DNA of 64,000 bases. Origin: JALOOX01 sp964557955. Its GTDB lineage: Bacteria; Desulfobacterota; Syntrophobacteria; Syntrophobacterales; Syntrophobacteraceae. The stretch spans positions 1 to 64,000 of the forward strand of contig CAZLCS010000030.1 in the NCBI GenBank assembly GCA_964557955.1, written 5' to 3'. Shown in pieces: positions 1-8,677 of this stretch (the stretch's first letter is position 1; every line of letters starts with the position of its first letter). The notes below the pieces were generated by a model. The model did no database searches. It had not been told where the DNA came from and saw nothing but the letters and a program-made list of their open reading frames with translations. Made by a program: the position numbers and the translations under genes.

Positions 1-2
1 TC

Positions 3-1535
3 CCGTGGCTTTCACTCCTTCAACAGTGCGCTAAATTTGTGTCCGGTAGTGAATTATTCGATACGGACCGAATTCAAGACTATGTATTTGCAACTCAAAA
101 ACTGAAGGCGATTCGAGGGGGCAGTATCTTGCTGGAGGTTTTGAACCGGGACACCTCGGAATGGATCAAAAGCTGCGAAGGTCATGAAATCTACGTGGGT
201 GGCGGGGCAGGTGCGGCAAGATTTGATGACGCGGGTTGTGCACGTGAGTTCTGCAAGTTATTGGAGCATAACTATCGATCCGAGACCACGATCGCCGGCA
301 TAACGACCTGGATCGAGCCCCAGCGGGACGGAGAAGGGTTTCCCGCCTGCGTGGAGCGGGCCGAATACGGCCTGCGCCGACGGAAGGAGGGAAAGGCCCG
401 TGATGTTGCGCTCATGGCCAATCCCTACTACAAAGTCTGCGAGTTGTGCGGTCGAATGCCTGCTGAAGGCAAACCGGTGGACGAAACCCATATCTGTTGC
501 GCCTGCCGAGCTCAAATGGAACACGCGAACCTCTACAAGCATTCCCCCATGTACCAGGCCATCGAGCGTGCTTCTGGTCCGGCGCCGATCAACTGGCCGG
601 AAAGCCTTGAAGACATCGGCAGGGCTTCCGTCCCCGAGGGCTATATTGGTTTGATCTATTCCGACGGCAACCGGATGGGGAAACGACGTCAGGACGCATT
701 GAAAGAATGCAATCCCCATGAGGCCGAAGAGAGATACCGCCGGTTCAGCGCATGCGTCGACAAAGCCACCCGCTGGGCCATGGTGGATGCCGTGATGGAA
801 TCGCTTCCTCCCGGGGCGTCCGGCAACAGCTGCCCGGTGCAGTTTTTCATAACGGGCGGCGATGACATGCTGGCCGCGGTGCCGGCCCATCTGGCCATGC
901 CCATGGCCCTGCGCTTTGCGGAGTTGTTTGAGGGGTACTATCGATACGGCCGCACGAATGGTGACGCGGCAGAATCCTTCGCAGGCATGGAGAACAGGGC
1001 TTCGGTGGCCATCGGAGTGGCGCTTGCTAAACAGAACTATCCCCTCCACAGCCTCATCAAAACCGCCCGGGAGCTCCAGAAATCGGCCAAGCAGCGTGCC
1101 TGGCGGGAGCGGGTGACCGACACGTCGACCATTGACTTTCTGGCTACCGCGAGCTCCCTGCTCCAACCGGTCCAGCACCAGCGGGCCACGGAGCTTGAAT
1201 ACGAGAACCTCCGACTCACCCGGCGTCCGTACACTGTCGGGGAAGCGAGAGATCTGCTCGATTTGATCCGGGGACTGAAAAGGAGCGGTTTTCCCCGCAA
1301 CAAGGTCAACATGTTATGGCGGCCTCTCTATGGGGGCTTTCTGGGTGCCAGCCTGAATTACCTTGTCCTGCTCTCAAGGCTTTCCGAAAAAGGCGACCCA
1401 TCCCCACGCCGCGCCCTGCTGGAAGTCGGCCATCGGTTCCAACTGGCCCCTCTGCCCTGGAGGTTCACCGATGAGCTGACCTACAGCACACCGCTTCTCG
1501 ACCTGGCAGAACTGTATGATTTCGTTCCTGAATAG
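3..1535 (+). CDS. cas10: Cas10 (type III large subunit), 5' part outside window
   Basis: Large subunit of a type III CRISPR effector; the family's palm domains make cyclic oligoadenylate from ATP on target RNA recognition. Numbering from a GTG at 39: the first palm begins at once (LFDTDRIQDYVFATQKLK, 6-23), a zinc ribbon has Cys134/Cys137 and Cys153/Cys156, and the second palm has SDGNRMG (208-214) and an intact cyclase motif GGDD (273-276). The reading frame is open upstream to base 3 and the GTG has no ribosome binding site. In the family an N-terminal HD domain and linker usually precede this palm, so the gene almost certainly starts before the window and HD nuclease status cannot be judged. 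It heads an operon of RAMP genes. The intact GGDD predicts cyclic oligoadenylate signalling, which fits the CARF gene downstream. Confidence 0.9.
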   Translation, partial: PWLSLLQQCAKFVSGSELFDTDRIQDYVFATQKLKAIRGGSILLEVLNRDTSEWIKSCEGHEIYVGGGAGAARFDDAGCAREFCKLLEHNYRSETTIAGITTWIEPQRDGEGFPACVERAEYGLRRRKEGKARDVALMANPYYKVCELCGRMPAEGKPVDETHICCACRAQMEHANLYKHSPMYQAIERASGPAPINWPESLEDIGRASVPEGYIGLIYSDGNRMGKRRQDALKECNPHEAEERYRRFSACVDKATRWAMVDAVMESLPPGASGNSCPVQFFITGGDDMLAAVPAHLAMPMALRFAELFEGYYRYGRTNGDAAESFAGMENRASVAIGVALAKQNYPLHSLIKTARELQKSAKQRAWRERVTDTSTIDFLATASSLLQPVQHQRATELEYENLRLTRRPYTVGEARDLLDLIRGLKRSGFPRNKVNMLWRPLYGGFLGASLNYLVLLSRLSEKGDPSPRRALLEVGHRFQLAPLPWRFTDELTYSTPLLDLAELYDFVPE

Positions 1536-1547
1536 AGGAGGAATGTG

Positions 1548-2183
1548 ATGCCGCCACGAGTACGCCAGCTGGCCATCGGCTTTGGCAGCCCTTTTCGAGT
1601 AGGCAGCGGCCTGGGGTGCACGCCGGACCTGGACCATACCGCCGTGCGCGATGCCGACGGGTTGCCCTACATCCCCGCGTCTATGTTGAAAGGTCGTGTC
1701 CGCAGCCTGTGCAAAAAGGTTGCATTGACCCTCGCGGACACCACACCGGCCTATGAGGGAATCTGCGACACCCTGCACAGCTCGGAGGGGTGTAAGCCCT
1801 TCCCCGGAAGATCGCCCTGCATCATCTGCCGCATGTTCGGTTCCCGTTTTTTCGAGGGGGCTCTGCGATTTACGGACGGATTGCTCTCTGAGGAGGTTCG
1901 CAACGAGCTTCGGCTCCGCCGGAGTATCTGCCCCGGCAAGCTCGATTTCGAGCTTCACCAGCCCCGAGCGCAGGTCGGCATCAACAGGCGCCGCGGAGTC
2001 GCCCAGGCCAAGATCCTTTTCCGTGGAGAAACCTTGCCGGAGACCTTGTCCTTCACTGCTCGCATCATCGGTGAACTGGGCGAGACCGAAGAACAACTGC
2101 TGGCCTGGGGGGTGAATCTGCTGACGCATCTGGGAGCGCAGAAATCCCGCGGGCTGGGACAGTGCCGGCTGAGCTTGATGTAG
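1548..2183 (+). CDS. Csm3-like Cas7 RAMP backbone subunit
   Basis: RAMP-superfamily protein of 211 residues, a probable Cas7 backbone subunit of the type III-D-like complex that binds crRNA. Visible hallmarks are an N-terminal strand with FRVGSGLG, the loop DLDHTAVRDADGLPYIPAS followed by LKGRVR (Csm3-type G-x-PYIPGSSLKGK motif), a Cys cluster ending in CIICRMFGS, and a C-terminal glycine-rich SRGLGQCRL. The Asp in DLDHTAVRD aligns by eye with the Csm3 aspartate that cuts target RNA, so slicing activity is possible. I chose ATG 1548 over GTG 1545 because an AGAGGAGG site lies about 7 nt upstream. It begins 12 nt after cas10. Confidence 0.85.
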   Translation: MPPRVRQLAIGFGSPFRVGSGLGCTPDLDHTAVRDADGLPYIPASMLKGRVRSLCKKVALTLADTTPAYEGICDTLHSSEGCKPFPGRSPCIICRMFGSRFFEGALRFTDGLLSEEVRNELRLRRSICPGKLDFELHQPRAQVGINRRRGVAQAKILFRGETLPETLSFTARIIGELGETEEQLLAWGVNLLTHLGAQKSRGLGQCRLSLM

Positions 2184-2193
2184 AGGAGAGACC

Positions 2194-3375
2194 ATGAGCT
2201 GGAAATTCGTTGCAGCATTGCGGGGTCCCGCCTGCCTGGTTCAGAATCGGAACGTGGGCAACACTCTGTCGAGCCTGGATCACATTCCGGGATCAACCCT
2301 GCGGGGACTGCTGGCGCAATTGTATCTGGAAGAGCACAACACGACGATGGATGACCAGTTCCGCGAGCTTTTCCTGAACGAAGCCGTGAGCTACCCCGAT
2401 CTCACCCCCCGAGGCGCCCGAGTGATCCCCCTTTCGGCCCTGTCGTGCAAATATCATCCCGGGTTCGAGAGGGATCGCGAGGTCCGCGGTCATGGAGTGG
2501 TGGACGCCGTTCTGCCATGCCTCCGCCATTTTCGCTCCCATTCGGCCGGGATCGAATCGCCCCTCACCCCATGCGGCTTCTCAAGCTGCCGGGCCCCCCT
2601 GGAGCGATTCAGCGGCTATTATGAAGGCACCGTCGAGGGTGAGAGGCAGGTCACGGTCAACAGGAGGCTGCTGGCTCGTACGGCCATCCTCGAGGGTCGC
2701 GAGGTGGCAAAACCGGCACATTTGTATACCCTGGACGTGCTGGCGGAGGGACAGGAATTCACGGGGGACTTGATCGCCGGGGATTCCCAGGTCACCCTTT
2801 TGCAGTCCTTGTTAGCTTCGAGACCCGAGGGATGGATCGGTACCGCCCGCAGCCGTGGACTGGGCGAGGTGGAATTGTCGCTGATCCCCGATGATGATGG
2901 CCCCCGCGCAAGTCTGTCTCAACGGATCGAGGGTTTCAACCGCGCTCTCGGCCCCGATGGGAGGATCAGCTCTTTCAGCATCACCCTGGAAAGCGATGCC
3001 ATTGTCCTGGACGAGCTCTTGGGCTATCGCGGCCGGCCCGAGATTTCCGACCTGCGGGAGGCAATCGGCATGAGCACCGATGCAGCAGTCGTGGAAAGAT
3101 TCGAATTGATCGCGGCATGGGCCGATGCTCACCGGATAACCGGATGGCAGGCGGCATGGGGCCTGCCCAAACCCGATGAGCAGGCCATCCGCCGGGGCTC
3201 GGTCTTTGTCTACGGTCTCAAGGACAACAACTCCGCTCTGTCCGATCCGGAGCGGCACCAACTGGTGGCGGCCCTGTCAAGTCTGGAAAGGAACGGCCTG
3301 GGTGAACGGCCGGGCGAAGGGTTCGGCCGGCTTCGGATTTGTGACGAATTCCACTGGGAGAACGAGCTGAAATGA
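2194..3375 (+). CDS. csx10: Csx10-like RAMP (type III-D Cas5/Cas7-type subunit)
   Basis: RAMP protein of 393 residues resembling Csx10, a signature of type III-D. The N-terminus has the typical order: a strand (WKFVAALRGPACL), then SLDHIPGSTLRGLLAQLYLEE at about 28-48, the RAMP motif that contacts crRNA. A Cys-containing segment (about 126-135) and a glycine-rich loop RSRGLGEVEL near 217-226 follow; the last third is probably a second RAMP-like fold. A strong AGAGGAG precedes ATG 2194. Its stop overlaps the next start by 4 nt (ATGA type), showing translational coupling. The Csx10 call rests on motif order and context; a more general Cas5/Cas7-like RAMP is the alternative. Confidence 0.75.
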   Translation: MSWKFVAALRGPACLVQNRNVGNTLSSLDHIPGSTLRGLLAQLYLEEHNTTMDDQFRELFLNEAVSYPDLTPRGARVIPLSALSCKYHPGFERDREVRGHGVVDAVLPCLRHFRSHSAGIESPLTPCGFSSCRAPLERFSGYYEGTVEGERQVTVNRRLLARTAILEGREVAKPAHLYTLDVLAEGQEFTGDLIAGDSQVTLLQSLLASRPEGWIGTARSRGLGEVELSLIPDDDGPRASLSQRIEGFNRALGPDGRISSFSITLESDAIVLDELLGYRGRPEISDLREAIGMSTDAAVVERFELIAAWADAHRITGWQAAWGLPKPDEQAIRRGSVFVYGLKDNNSALSDPERHQLVAALSSLERNGLGERPGEGFGRLRICDEFHWENELK

Positions 3376-3923
3376 ACGCCGATGAACTGGTTACCAGAAT
3401 GTTGAAAAGGACACAGAACGGTGTGGCGGTCAAGGCCTGCGCGTTCTTCAAAGAACATGAGCAACTGAAGGCTGTCACTCCCAGCCAGATGAACGCCTTG
3501 AAGGCAGTGTGCGAAAGAGCCGGCGACTGGCCGTCCTTGAATGAAGATCTGCGAGCCTTCCTCGATCATCAAGGGAAGCGGGACGAAAGGGTCGGCACTA
3601 CTGGCTGGAAGGGACTGGCCGATGATCTGCGGGCAACGATTCAGGGGCTCTACGATGCGCTGCGGGAACCGCTTGAAGAATCTCTCGCGCGGACCGCCGA
3701 AGAGGTGACCGGCATTTCGACCGATATGGCCGATGCTGTGCAGTTTTTTCTGCGGGAATCGAACGATGAAGTGAGAAAACGTCGGGTGCGGGAAGTGAAA
3801 TTCTGTCTCGCGAAAGACTTCCTGAACTGTCTCTACCGCCTATACCGCGGCCGGGAGGTGCTCGCTCTCCCGCTCGGCGCGGGTAAACTCTATGCACAGG
3901 GGGAATGCCATGTTGACCTTTGA
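3372..3923 (+). CDS. Alpha-helical small protein, possible Cas11-type small subunit
   Basis: Protein of 183 residues with no motif I can assign. Its composition is strongly helical (many Leu, Ala, Glu, Lys and Arg, few Gly), consistent with an all-alpha fold. It lies between csx10 and a Csm3-like gene, overlapping the first by 4 nt and the second by 14 nt, so it is made with the backbone subunits. Type III complexes need an all-helical small subunit (Csm2/Cmr5/Cas11), and no other gene here looks like one, so that role is inferred from position, size and predicted fold only. No signal peptide, membrane segment or cysteine cluster is visible. Confidence 0.6.
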   Translation: MNADELVTRMLKRTQNGVAVKACAFFKEHEQLKAVTPSQMNALKAVCERAGDWPSLNEDLRAFLDHQGKRDERVGTTGWKGLADDLRATIQGLYDALREPLEESLARTAEEVTGISTDMADAVQFFLRESNDEVRKRRVREVKFCLAKDFLNCLYRLYRGREVLALPLGAGKLYAQGECHVDL

Positions 3924-4737
3924 GAAGCTGGAGAGTCGCTATCACCTCCAGGGTGTGCTCGAGCTCCAACAGGCGATGCACATAGGCTGCGGCGAGAGCA
4001 GTGACGATATCGACTCGTTGTTTGTCAAGGACGGGAGCGAACGCCACTATATACCCGGGTCCTCCCTGCGTGGGGCGCTGCGCGGCACGGTGGAGCGCAT
4101 CGGTTCAGCCATCGACGAGAGGTGGTGCTGCGGACTCGATGCGGAAAGCGAAAATCAATGCCCATCGGGCAACCGAGCGAAGCAGCAGGAAATGGAAAAG
4201 CTGATCGGCGACGGCAAGAAGAAGGAGAGTGAGATCTGCAAAATCCTAGATGCAAAGCTCTGCCCCGCCTGCAAAACCTTCGGCTCCCCGTTTCTGTCGT
4301 CCCGCATCCGCATAGCCGACCTCTATCCTGTGAATAACCAGCGACCGCCGTGGCAAAAGCGGTTCGGGGTGGCCATTGACCGGGATACGGAAACCGCGGC
4401 GCAAGGGCTGCTGTTCACCTATCAGGTGGTGGAGGCCGACCAGAAGTTCGATTTCGAGCTCTGGGCCGAAAACATGGACGACCCCAACTGGGGCATGCTG
4501 GGAATTGGCCTGCTGGAGCTTCTGGGGGGCAATTTCTGGATCGGAGGAAAGAAGAACGGTTCCGGGCTGGGACAGTGCCGGCTTTTGGAAAACTGCCTGA
4601 AGCTCGAGTATTTCCATGGTGCCGCGGAACTCCGGAAATACCTCGCCAATCAGGAATGGCCGGCGAAGAAAAGCGGTGGCGAGGTCAAACAGTTCTTGAA
4701 AAGCAAGGTCGAGATCCTGTTGAAGAGTACGGCTTGA
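3910..4737 (+). CDS. Csm3-like Cas7 RAMP backbone subunit (second copy)
   Basis: RAMP protein of 275 residues, Csm3-like. It shows MHIGCGESSDDIDSLFVKDG then HYIPGSSLRGALRG, the canonical Cas7 arrangement with an Asp (DDIDSL) where Csm3 keeps its RNA-cleaving aspartate. The Cys segment LCPACKTFGSPF and the C-terminal GSGLGQCRLL also match the family. An insertion with CCGLDAES...CPSG suggests an extra metal-binding loop. I prefer ATG 3910 to ATG 3892 because AGGGGGA lies 6 nt before it. The start lies inside the end of the preceding gene, so the two are probably coupled. It is clearly paralogous to the proteins at 1548 and 4753, indicating a heteromeric Cas7 backbone. Confidence 0.85.
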   Translation: MLTFEKLESRYHLQGVLELQQAMHIGCGESSDDIDSLFVKDGSERHYIPGSSLRGALRGTVERIGSAIDERWCCGLDAESENQCPSGNRAKQQEMEKLIGDGKKKESEICKILDAKLCPACKTFGSPFLSSRIRIADLYPVNNQRPPWQKRFGVAIDRDTETAAQGLLFTYQVVEADQKFDFELWAENMDDPNWGMLGIGLLELLGGNFWIGGKKNGSGLGQCRLLENCLKLEYFHGAAELRKYLANQEWPAKKSGGEVKQFLKSKVEILLKSTA

Positions 4738-4752
4738 GGGGAGGAGGCTGTC

Positions 4753-5814
4753 ATGCTGAAACGTCTGGTGAACGAATGCCGCTTCACTTTGAGCATCACT
4801 ACCAAGGGCCCTTTCATCATCCGTGAAGGTCGCCTGAACAAACGGGATAAAGACACGAAAGAGGAGGAGGATAAGCACAAAGGGGTTCCGGACAACATTC
4901 CCATCCGCCGCGTCTGGCGCGGGACCAAGGACGATTTCAAGTTGGAGCAGCCATATTACCTTCCCGGGACTTCCCTGAGGGGGGTCATGCGCAGCCATCT
5001 GGAACGGATCGTACGGTCGTCGGTTCCTGACAGGACCTTGTGCTGCGACCCCCTCCGCAAAGAGGCCCTGCCGGATCAGGGATGCGGCTTCTGGCTGGAC
5101 AACCACAAGGAACAGGGGACCGGCCATGCCTACAAACGCTCGTGCGTCGTTTGTCGGCTGTTCGGCTCCACTGCCCAGGGGAGTAGAATAAGGATTGCCG
5201 ACAGCGGCACGGTGAACGTCCCTGCCGAGAAGATGAACATGCGGGACCACATCGGCATCGACCGGTTCACGGGCGGGGTCTGTTCCGGCGCCAACTTCCG
5301 GGACCTCGTCATGGAAGAGGGAGTCGCCTTTCAAAATACCGTCAGCATACGAAACTTCGAGCTCTGGCAGCTGGGGCTTCTGGCCTTCGTCATTCGGGAT
5401 CTCTATTGCTGGGAGGACGGCCTGATCCGCATGGGCTACGGTAAATCCAAGGGCTATGGGCAGGTGCAGGGAGAGGTGGGTGACATCTTCATTTCGTATT
5501 TCGGGGGAACTGACGTGGCGACACCGCGCCGGCTCACCGATCTCGGAGATACGCTGTCTCCCGAGGAACAGGAGATTTATGACCTGAAACCGGGCAGGAG
5601 CCAAATGTCGCTCGAGGATCGTACCGGTCGGGAGCTCTACCGAACGACCTGGAAGGTGCGGGAGAACAAGGCGTTCTGGGAGACTGCAGCTCAGGCATGG
5701 CTGGACCATCGGAACGATTTCACTTCACTCCCGGACCTGAGGGGAACACCGAAAGAGGGCGCGGAAAAACCCCCTGCAGCCGACTCGTCAGACAACGCGG
5801 AGGAGACGCCATGA
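4753..5814 (+). CDS. Csm3-like Cas7 RAMP backbone subunit (third copy)
   Basis: RAMP protein of 353 residues. The core motif YYLPGTSLRGVMRSHLERI follows a charged insertion (KRDKDTKEEEDKHKG) in place of the short Csm3 catalytic loop, so the family's slicer Asp is not obviously kept. The Cys segment SCVVCRLFGST, the IGIDRFTGGV segment and the C-terminal GYGKSKGYGQVQ are typical of Cas7/RAMP proteins. A C-terminal extension of about 110 residues (from about 240) is of unknown role. The start has a strong GGGGAGGAGG. The stop overlaps the next ATG (ATGA at 5811). Confidence 0.83.
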   Translation: MLKRLVNECRFTLSITTKGPFIIREGRLNKRDKDTKEEEDKHKGVPDNIPIRRVWRGTKDDFKLEQPYYLPGTSLRGVMRSHLERIVRSSVPDRTLCCDPLRKEALPDQGCGFWLDNHKEQGTGHAYKRSCVVCRLFGSTAQGSRIRIADSGTVNVPAEKMNMRDHIGIDRFTGGVCSGANFRDLVMEEGVAFQNTVSIRNFELWQLGLLAFVIRDLYCWEDGLIRMGYGKSKGYGQVQGEVGDIFISYFGGTDVATPRRLTDLGDTLSPEEQEIYDLKPGRSQMSLEDRTGRELYRTTWKVRENKAFWETAAQAWLDHRNDFTSLPDLRGTPKEGAEKPPAADSSDNAEETP

Positions 5815-6377
5815 AAGTGGGATTTCGCATGGGCTTAGCGCCCGATGAGCTGGCGCCATACTTTCGGGCGGTCGAGGATGGGCAATACATGATCCTGCAG
5901 GCGCCGGGGGATATCCGCTTTTGCGAGTGCGATCCAAACACCGACTGGGCAGCATGGGAACAGGGCGTGGTGTTCGGCGAGCACGTGGAGCTGCGGTGGC
6001 GCAAACGGCGGGGTGGCCGGTTTCACCTGGTGCTGGTGTCACAAGGGGAACTGCCGGCCGAGTTCGAGGACGCGGGGGAAGCGCATACGGTCGAGCGAAA
6101 GTGGGTTTATCTGTGGGGTGAAAGACTGTTTACCCCGGACGGGAAGCCCAAGGAAGCCTGGATCGAGGGCCGCATTCCACAGCTCATCACGGCGCCCCGA
6201 GGATACCCGGTTGGAATTGGAAAGGGCGCTTCCTCGGACCGGGTCTGCCTGCAGGTGGAGATTTTGGAGCTCCCCCGGCCGGCCCCCGAGGATCCGGAGG
6301 TTTTCGATCCTTCTCCCCCCCGGCGTTGGGAGCGGAATGTCCGCGTGAAAAATGCCTCGGAGGTGAAGGATGACTGA
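5811..6377 (+). CDS. Csx19-like type III-D accessory protein
   Basis: Protein of 188 residues between RAMP genes, overlapping the upstream gene by 4 nt and the downstream gene by 8 nt. The segment ERKWVYLWGERLF followed by EAWIEGRIPQL resembles my memory of the Csx19/TIGR03984 family, which goes with type III-D loci and has a YxLWG...W...RIP pattern; the match is by eye. No catalytic motif, cysteine cluster or membrane helix is visible. The role of Csx19 is not established to my knowledge, so structural participation in the complex is inference from the coupled operon. A fast-evolving RAMP-complex subunit of another family is the alternative. Confidence 0.55.
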   Translation: MKVGFRMGLAPDELAPYFRAVEDGQYMILQAPGDIRFCECDPNTDWAAWEQGVVFGEHVELRWRKRRGGRFHLVLVSQGELPAEFEDAGEAHTVERKWVYLWGERLFTPDGKPKEAWIEGRIPQLITAPRGYPVGIGKGASSDRVCLQVEILELPRPAPEDPEVFDPSPPRRWERNVRVKNASEVKDD

Positions 6378-7959
6378 GATCATCAATCCGTATAATTTCT
6401 TCGCCCCTTCCGCCGCGGTGCCGCGCGAGCCTGTGGAGACTGCTCCGGGGTGGGCCTTGCTCGCCCCGGACTGTCACAGCGGGTATCTTGAGGTGGATAT
6501 TGTCATCCTGACCCGGCTCTTCATTCCAAGCCGGCTTCAGGGTGATATCGAGTACGTCATGACCACCGACAAGCACCCCGCCAAAGAGCACCCTGTCTAT
6601 CATAGGCTGCTCTATGAAATAGCCCAAAAGAGAAAGACGATACCGGGAACATCCGTCAAAGGACCGGTTCGCTCGGTCATCGAAGCCTTGAGCGATTCCT
6701 GTATGGGGCAGTTTGCCGGTAAGTACAAACAGGACCGTAACGACCAGGAAAAACGGCTGGATTATCGCGCCATGGCGCCCAGTGAAACACTGCCCGGCCG
6801 CTGCTGTTTGCGGTCGGAAACCGGGGGGCCGATCACCGACCCTGCCGATGGCCTGTGCGTCGCCTGCCGCCTTTTCGGTATTGCCGCGGGGGGCGGTGCC
6901 GAGCCGGACGCCGGGGAGGTCACGGCGCTTCAGGGAAGAGTCACGTTCGAGGATTTTTTCCTGGCGGAATCTTCCAGTAATAAGATCTCCAAAGAAACCA
7001 TTACCTTGCCTGAGCTCTCCGACCCCAAGCCGCGGCATGCCCCCTTCTATCTGGACGCCGGCGGGAATATCCGGGGGCGCAAGTTCTACCTCCACCATGA
7101 GCCGGGCAGCCTGCAGACTGAAGTGAAGACCAAACGCAACTGCACCATCCAGGAATCGATCCTGCCGCACGCCCATTTTACCGGGTGCGTTCGGTTCAGC
7201 AACCTGACCGATCGAGAGGTGGGACTCCTTTTATGGGGCCTGGAACTGGACGATGCCCCGCCCTTCGACAGCCAAGGCAACCGGACACCGGGCCTTCTGG
7301 CTCACAAGCTCGGCATGGGCAAACCCCTGGGGCTGGGGAGCGTCAAGATCCGGGTGAGACACATGTCCTTGATGGAGCCTGCCGCCCGTTACGGGGCCTT
7401 CGACTGGCCGGAGAAGGAAAAAGCGGGGCTGGTTAAGGCCATCAGCGACCATGACTTTCGTCAAAGGCTGCATGCATTCAAGGAATCCTGGGCTGAAGAC
7501 CCCTTCGAAAACCGGGACCAGCTTCGCTCGCTGCTGACCTTTCCAGCCCATCGGGCCTCGAGGGTAGCGTATCCGACCTTCAATTGGTTCCCGTGCAGCC
7601 ACGTTGGCCTGCCGACGGAAGTGGACGGTACCCTGCCTGATCCGTGCCCTACGGCCGTTGGTACTCCATCCACCAGGAAGTCCTCCCCAAGATTTTCCAA
7701 GCCTTTAGACACGCTTCGGTCGGCCATTCCTCAGAGTGGGAAAGGCAGGCAGGAAAAACCGTTGCGCAAGGAGGCGACCGTAAAAGTGATCGAGGTCATG
7801 GGAAATAAGGCCTGGGTGGATTTCGAAGGGGAGAGCCTGGAGGTCGCCGGGCTCAATCGCTTTTTAGGAATCAAGGTTGAGGACCGCATCAAGGTCCGCC
7901 TCATCCGGCTTCCGGGTGGCGGTATCAAGGCGGAGTTCAAGAGCCTCGTCAAAAGCTGA
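6370..7959 (+). CDS. TIGR03986-like RAMP protein with C-terminal OB-like tail
   Basis: RAMP protein of 529 residues. It starts IINPYNFFAP, close to the NPYNFVPL opening of the TIGR03986 RAMP family, then has TIPGTSVKGPVRSVIEAL (RAMP Cas7 motif), the Cys segment LCVACRLFGIA, GRKFYLHH, and LGMGKPLGLGSVKI (glycine-rich loop). A low-complexity linker near residues 420-470 leads to a last segment of about 60 residues (VKVIEVMGNKAWVDFEGESL), probably a small beta-barrel of OB or S1 type that could bind RNA. The paralogue at 9969 lacks this tail. Likely a large backbone or accessory subunit of the type III-D-like complex. ATG 6370 overlaps the upstream stop. Confidence 0.78.
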   Translation: MTEIINPYNFFAPSAAVPREPVETAPGWALLAPDCHSGYLEVDIVILTRLFIPSRLQGDIEYVMTTDKHPAKEHPVYHRLLYEIAQKRKTIPGTSVKGPVRSVIEALSDSCMGQFAGKYKQDRNDQEKRLDYRAMAPSETLPGRCCLRSETGGPITDPADGLCVACRLFGIAAGGGAEPDAGEVTALQGRVTFEDFFLAESSSNKISKETITLPELSDPKPRHAPFYLDAGGNIRGRKFYLHHEPGSLQTEVKTKRNCTIQESILPHAHFTGCVRFSNLTDREVGLLLWGLELDDAPPFDSQGNRTPGLLAHKLGMGKPLGLGSVKIRVRHMSLMEPAARYGAFDWPEKEKAGLVKAISDHDFRQRLHAFKESWAEDPFENRDQLRSLLTFPAHRASRVAYPTFNWFPCSHVGLPTEVDGTLPDPCPTAVGTPSTRKSSPRFSKPLDTLRSAIPQSGKGRQEKPLRKEATVKVIEVMGNKAWVDFEGESLEVAGLNRFLGIKVEDRIKVRLIRLPGGGIKAEFKSLVKS

Positions 7960-7972
7960 AGGAGATGAGACC

Positions 7973-8677
7973 ATGACCGTACAGGTATTTGTGACGGTAG
8001 GCACCTCGGCCCTGTCGAAATTTCGGCCCGACTTCTGGAAGAAATCTGAAGATGAGCTCGTCAGAAACCTCCGTCGAGGGGATGCAGTTTTTTTTGAGAG
8101 ATGCAAGCATGACATGGTTGGCAGGATGATCACGCGACTCAATGCAAGTGGAAGCCATGACTTCCAGCGCTACACGGCCGAACTGGGCAGTCTTCTCGCC
8201 ATGAAACAGAAGGGGGATATGTTGGATCTCGATCCCGCCAACAACCAGATTTTCCTTCTCCACACCGACACGACAGAGGGAGACCTATGCGCTCAAGTCA
8301 CTGCCGAGGCCATATGCAGGGCTACGGATCATGCCGGCCTTGCAGACCGTGTTGAGGTTCTGAAAATCGAGAGCTTGTCGGTCGATGACCCAAAGAGATT
8401 CATGGCCGGGCTGGAAAGGTTCAAAGAACTGATTCAGCGGAAATGCACAGAGATTCCTGATGCGAAAAAGATTCTCAACATTACGGGGGGTTACAAGGCG
8501 TTGATACCTTACGCCACAGTCTTGGCATGGGATATGATTATTGAGGACATGTGTTATTTGTATGAGAAGAGTGATGTTTTAATAGTCATAAAAAGACCTA
8601 ATACTTGGGTGACTGTGTTTCCTGATATGATTAATGAAACTGATATTATTGAATTTTATCCCATGGGATCGCTATGA
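7973..8677 (+). CDS. CARF-domain protein, APE2256-like (cyclic oligoadenylate sensor or ring nuclease)
   Basis: Protein of 234 residues that is essentially one CARF domain. The N-terminal strand FVTVGTSAL (residues 6-14) and the motif NITGGYKALIP (169-179) are the two ligand-binding signatures of the APE2256-type CARF family. No HEPN, nuclease or HTH domain follows, so by itself it is a sensor, or a ring nuclease like the archaeal Crn1 enzymes with the same fold. ATG 7973 has AAGGAGA about 7 nt upstream; the stop overlaps the start of the membrane-protein gene (ATGA at 8674), so the two are translationally coupled. Base composition changes inside the gene: 55% G+C by hand count at 8221-8280 but 35% at 8521-8580. 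This suggests that the 3' end arrived with its neighbour. Confidence 0.82.
   Translation: MTVQVFVTVGTSALSKFRPDFWKKSEDELVRNLRRGDAVFFERCKHDMVGRMITRLNASGSHDFQRYTAELGSLLAMKQKGDMLDLDPANNQIFLLHTDTTEGDLCAQVTAEAICRATDHAGLADRVEVLKIESLSVDDPKRFMAGLERFKELIQRKCTEIPDAKKILNITGGYKALIPYATVLAWDMIIEDMCYLYEKSDVLIVIKRPNTWVTVFPDMINETDIIEFYPMGSL

Noticed and set aside
3..200. Cas10 lacking an HD nuclease domain
   Set aside because: The reading frame is open to the window edge and the GTG at 39 has no ribosome binding site, so the N-terminus is probably just outside the window.
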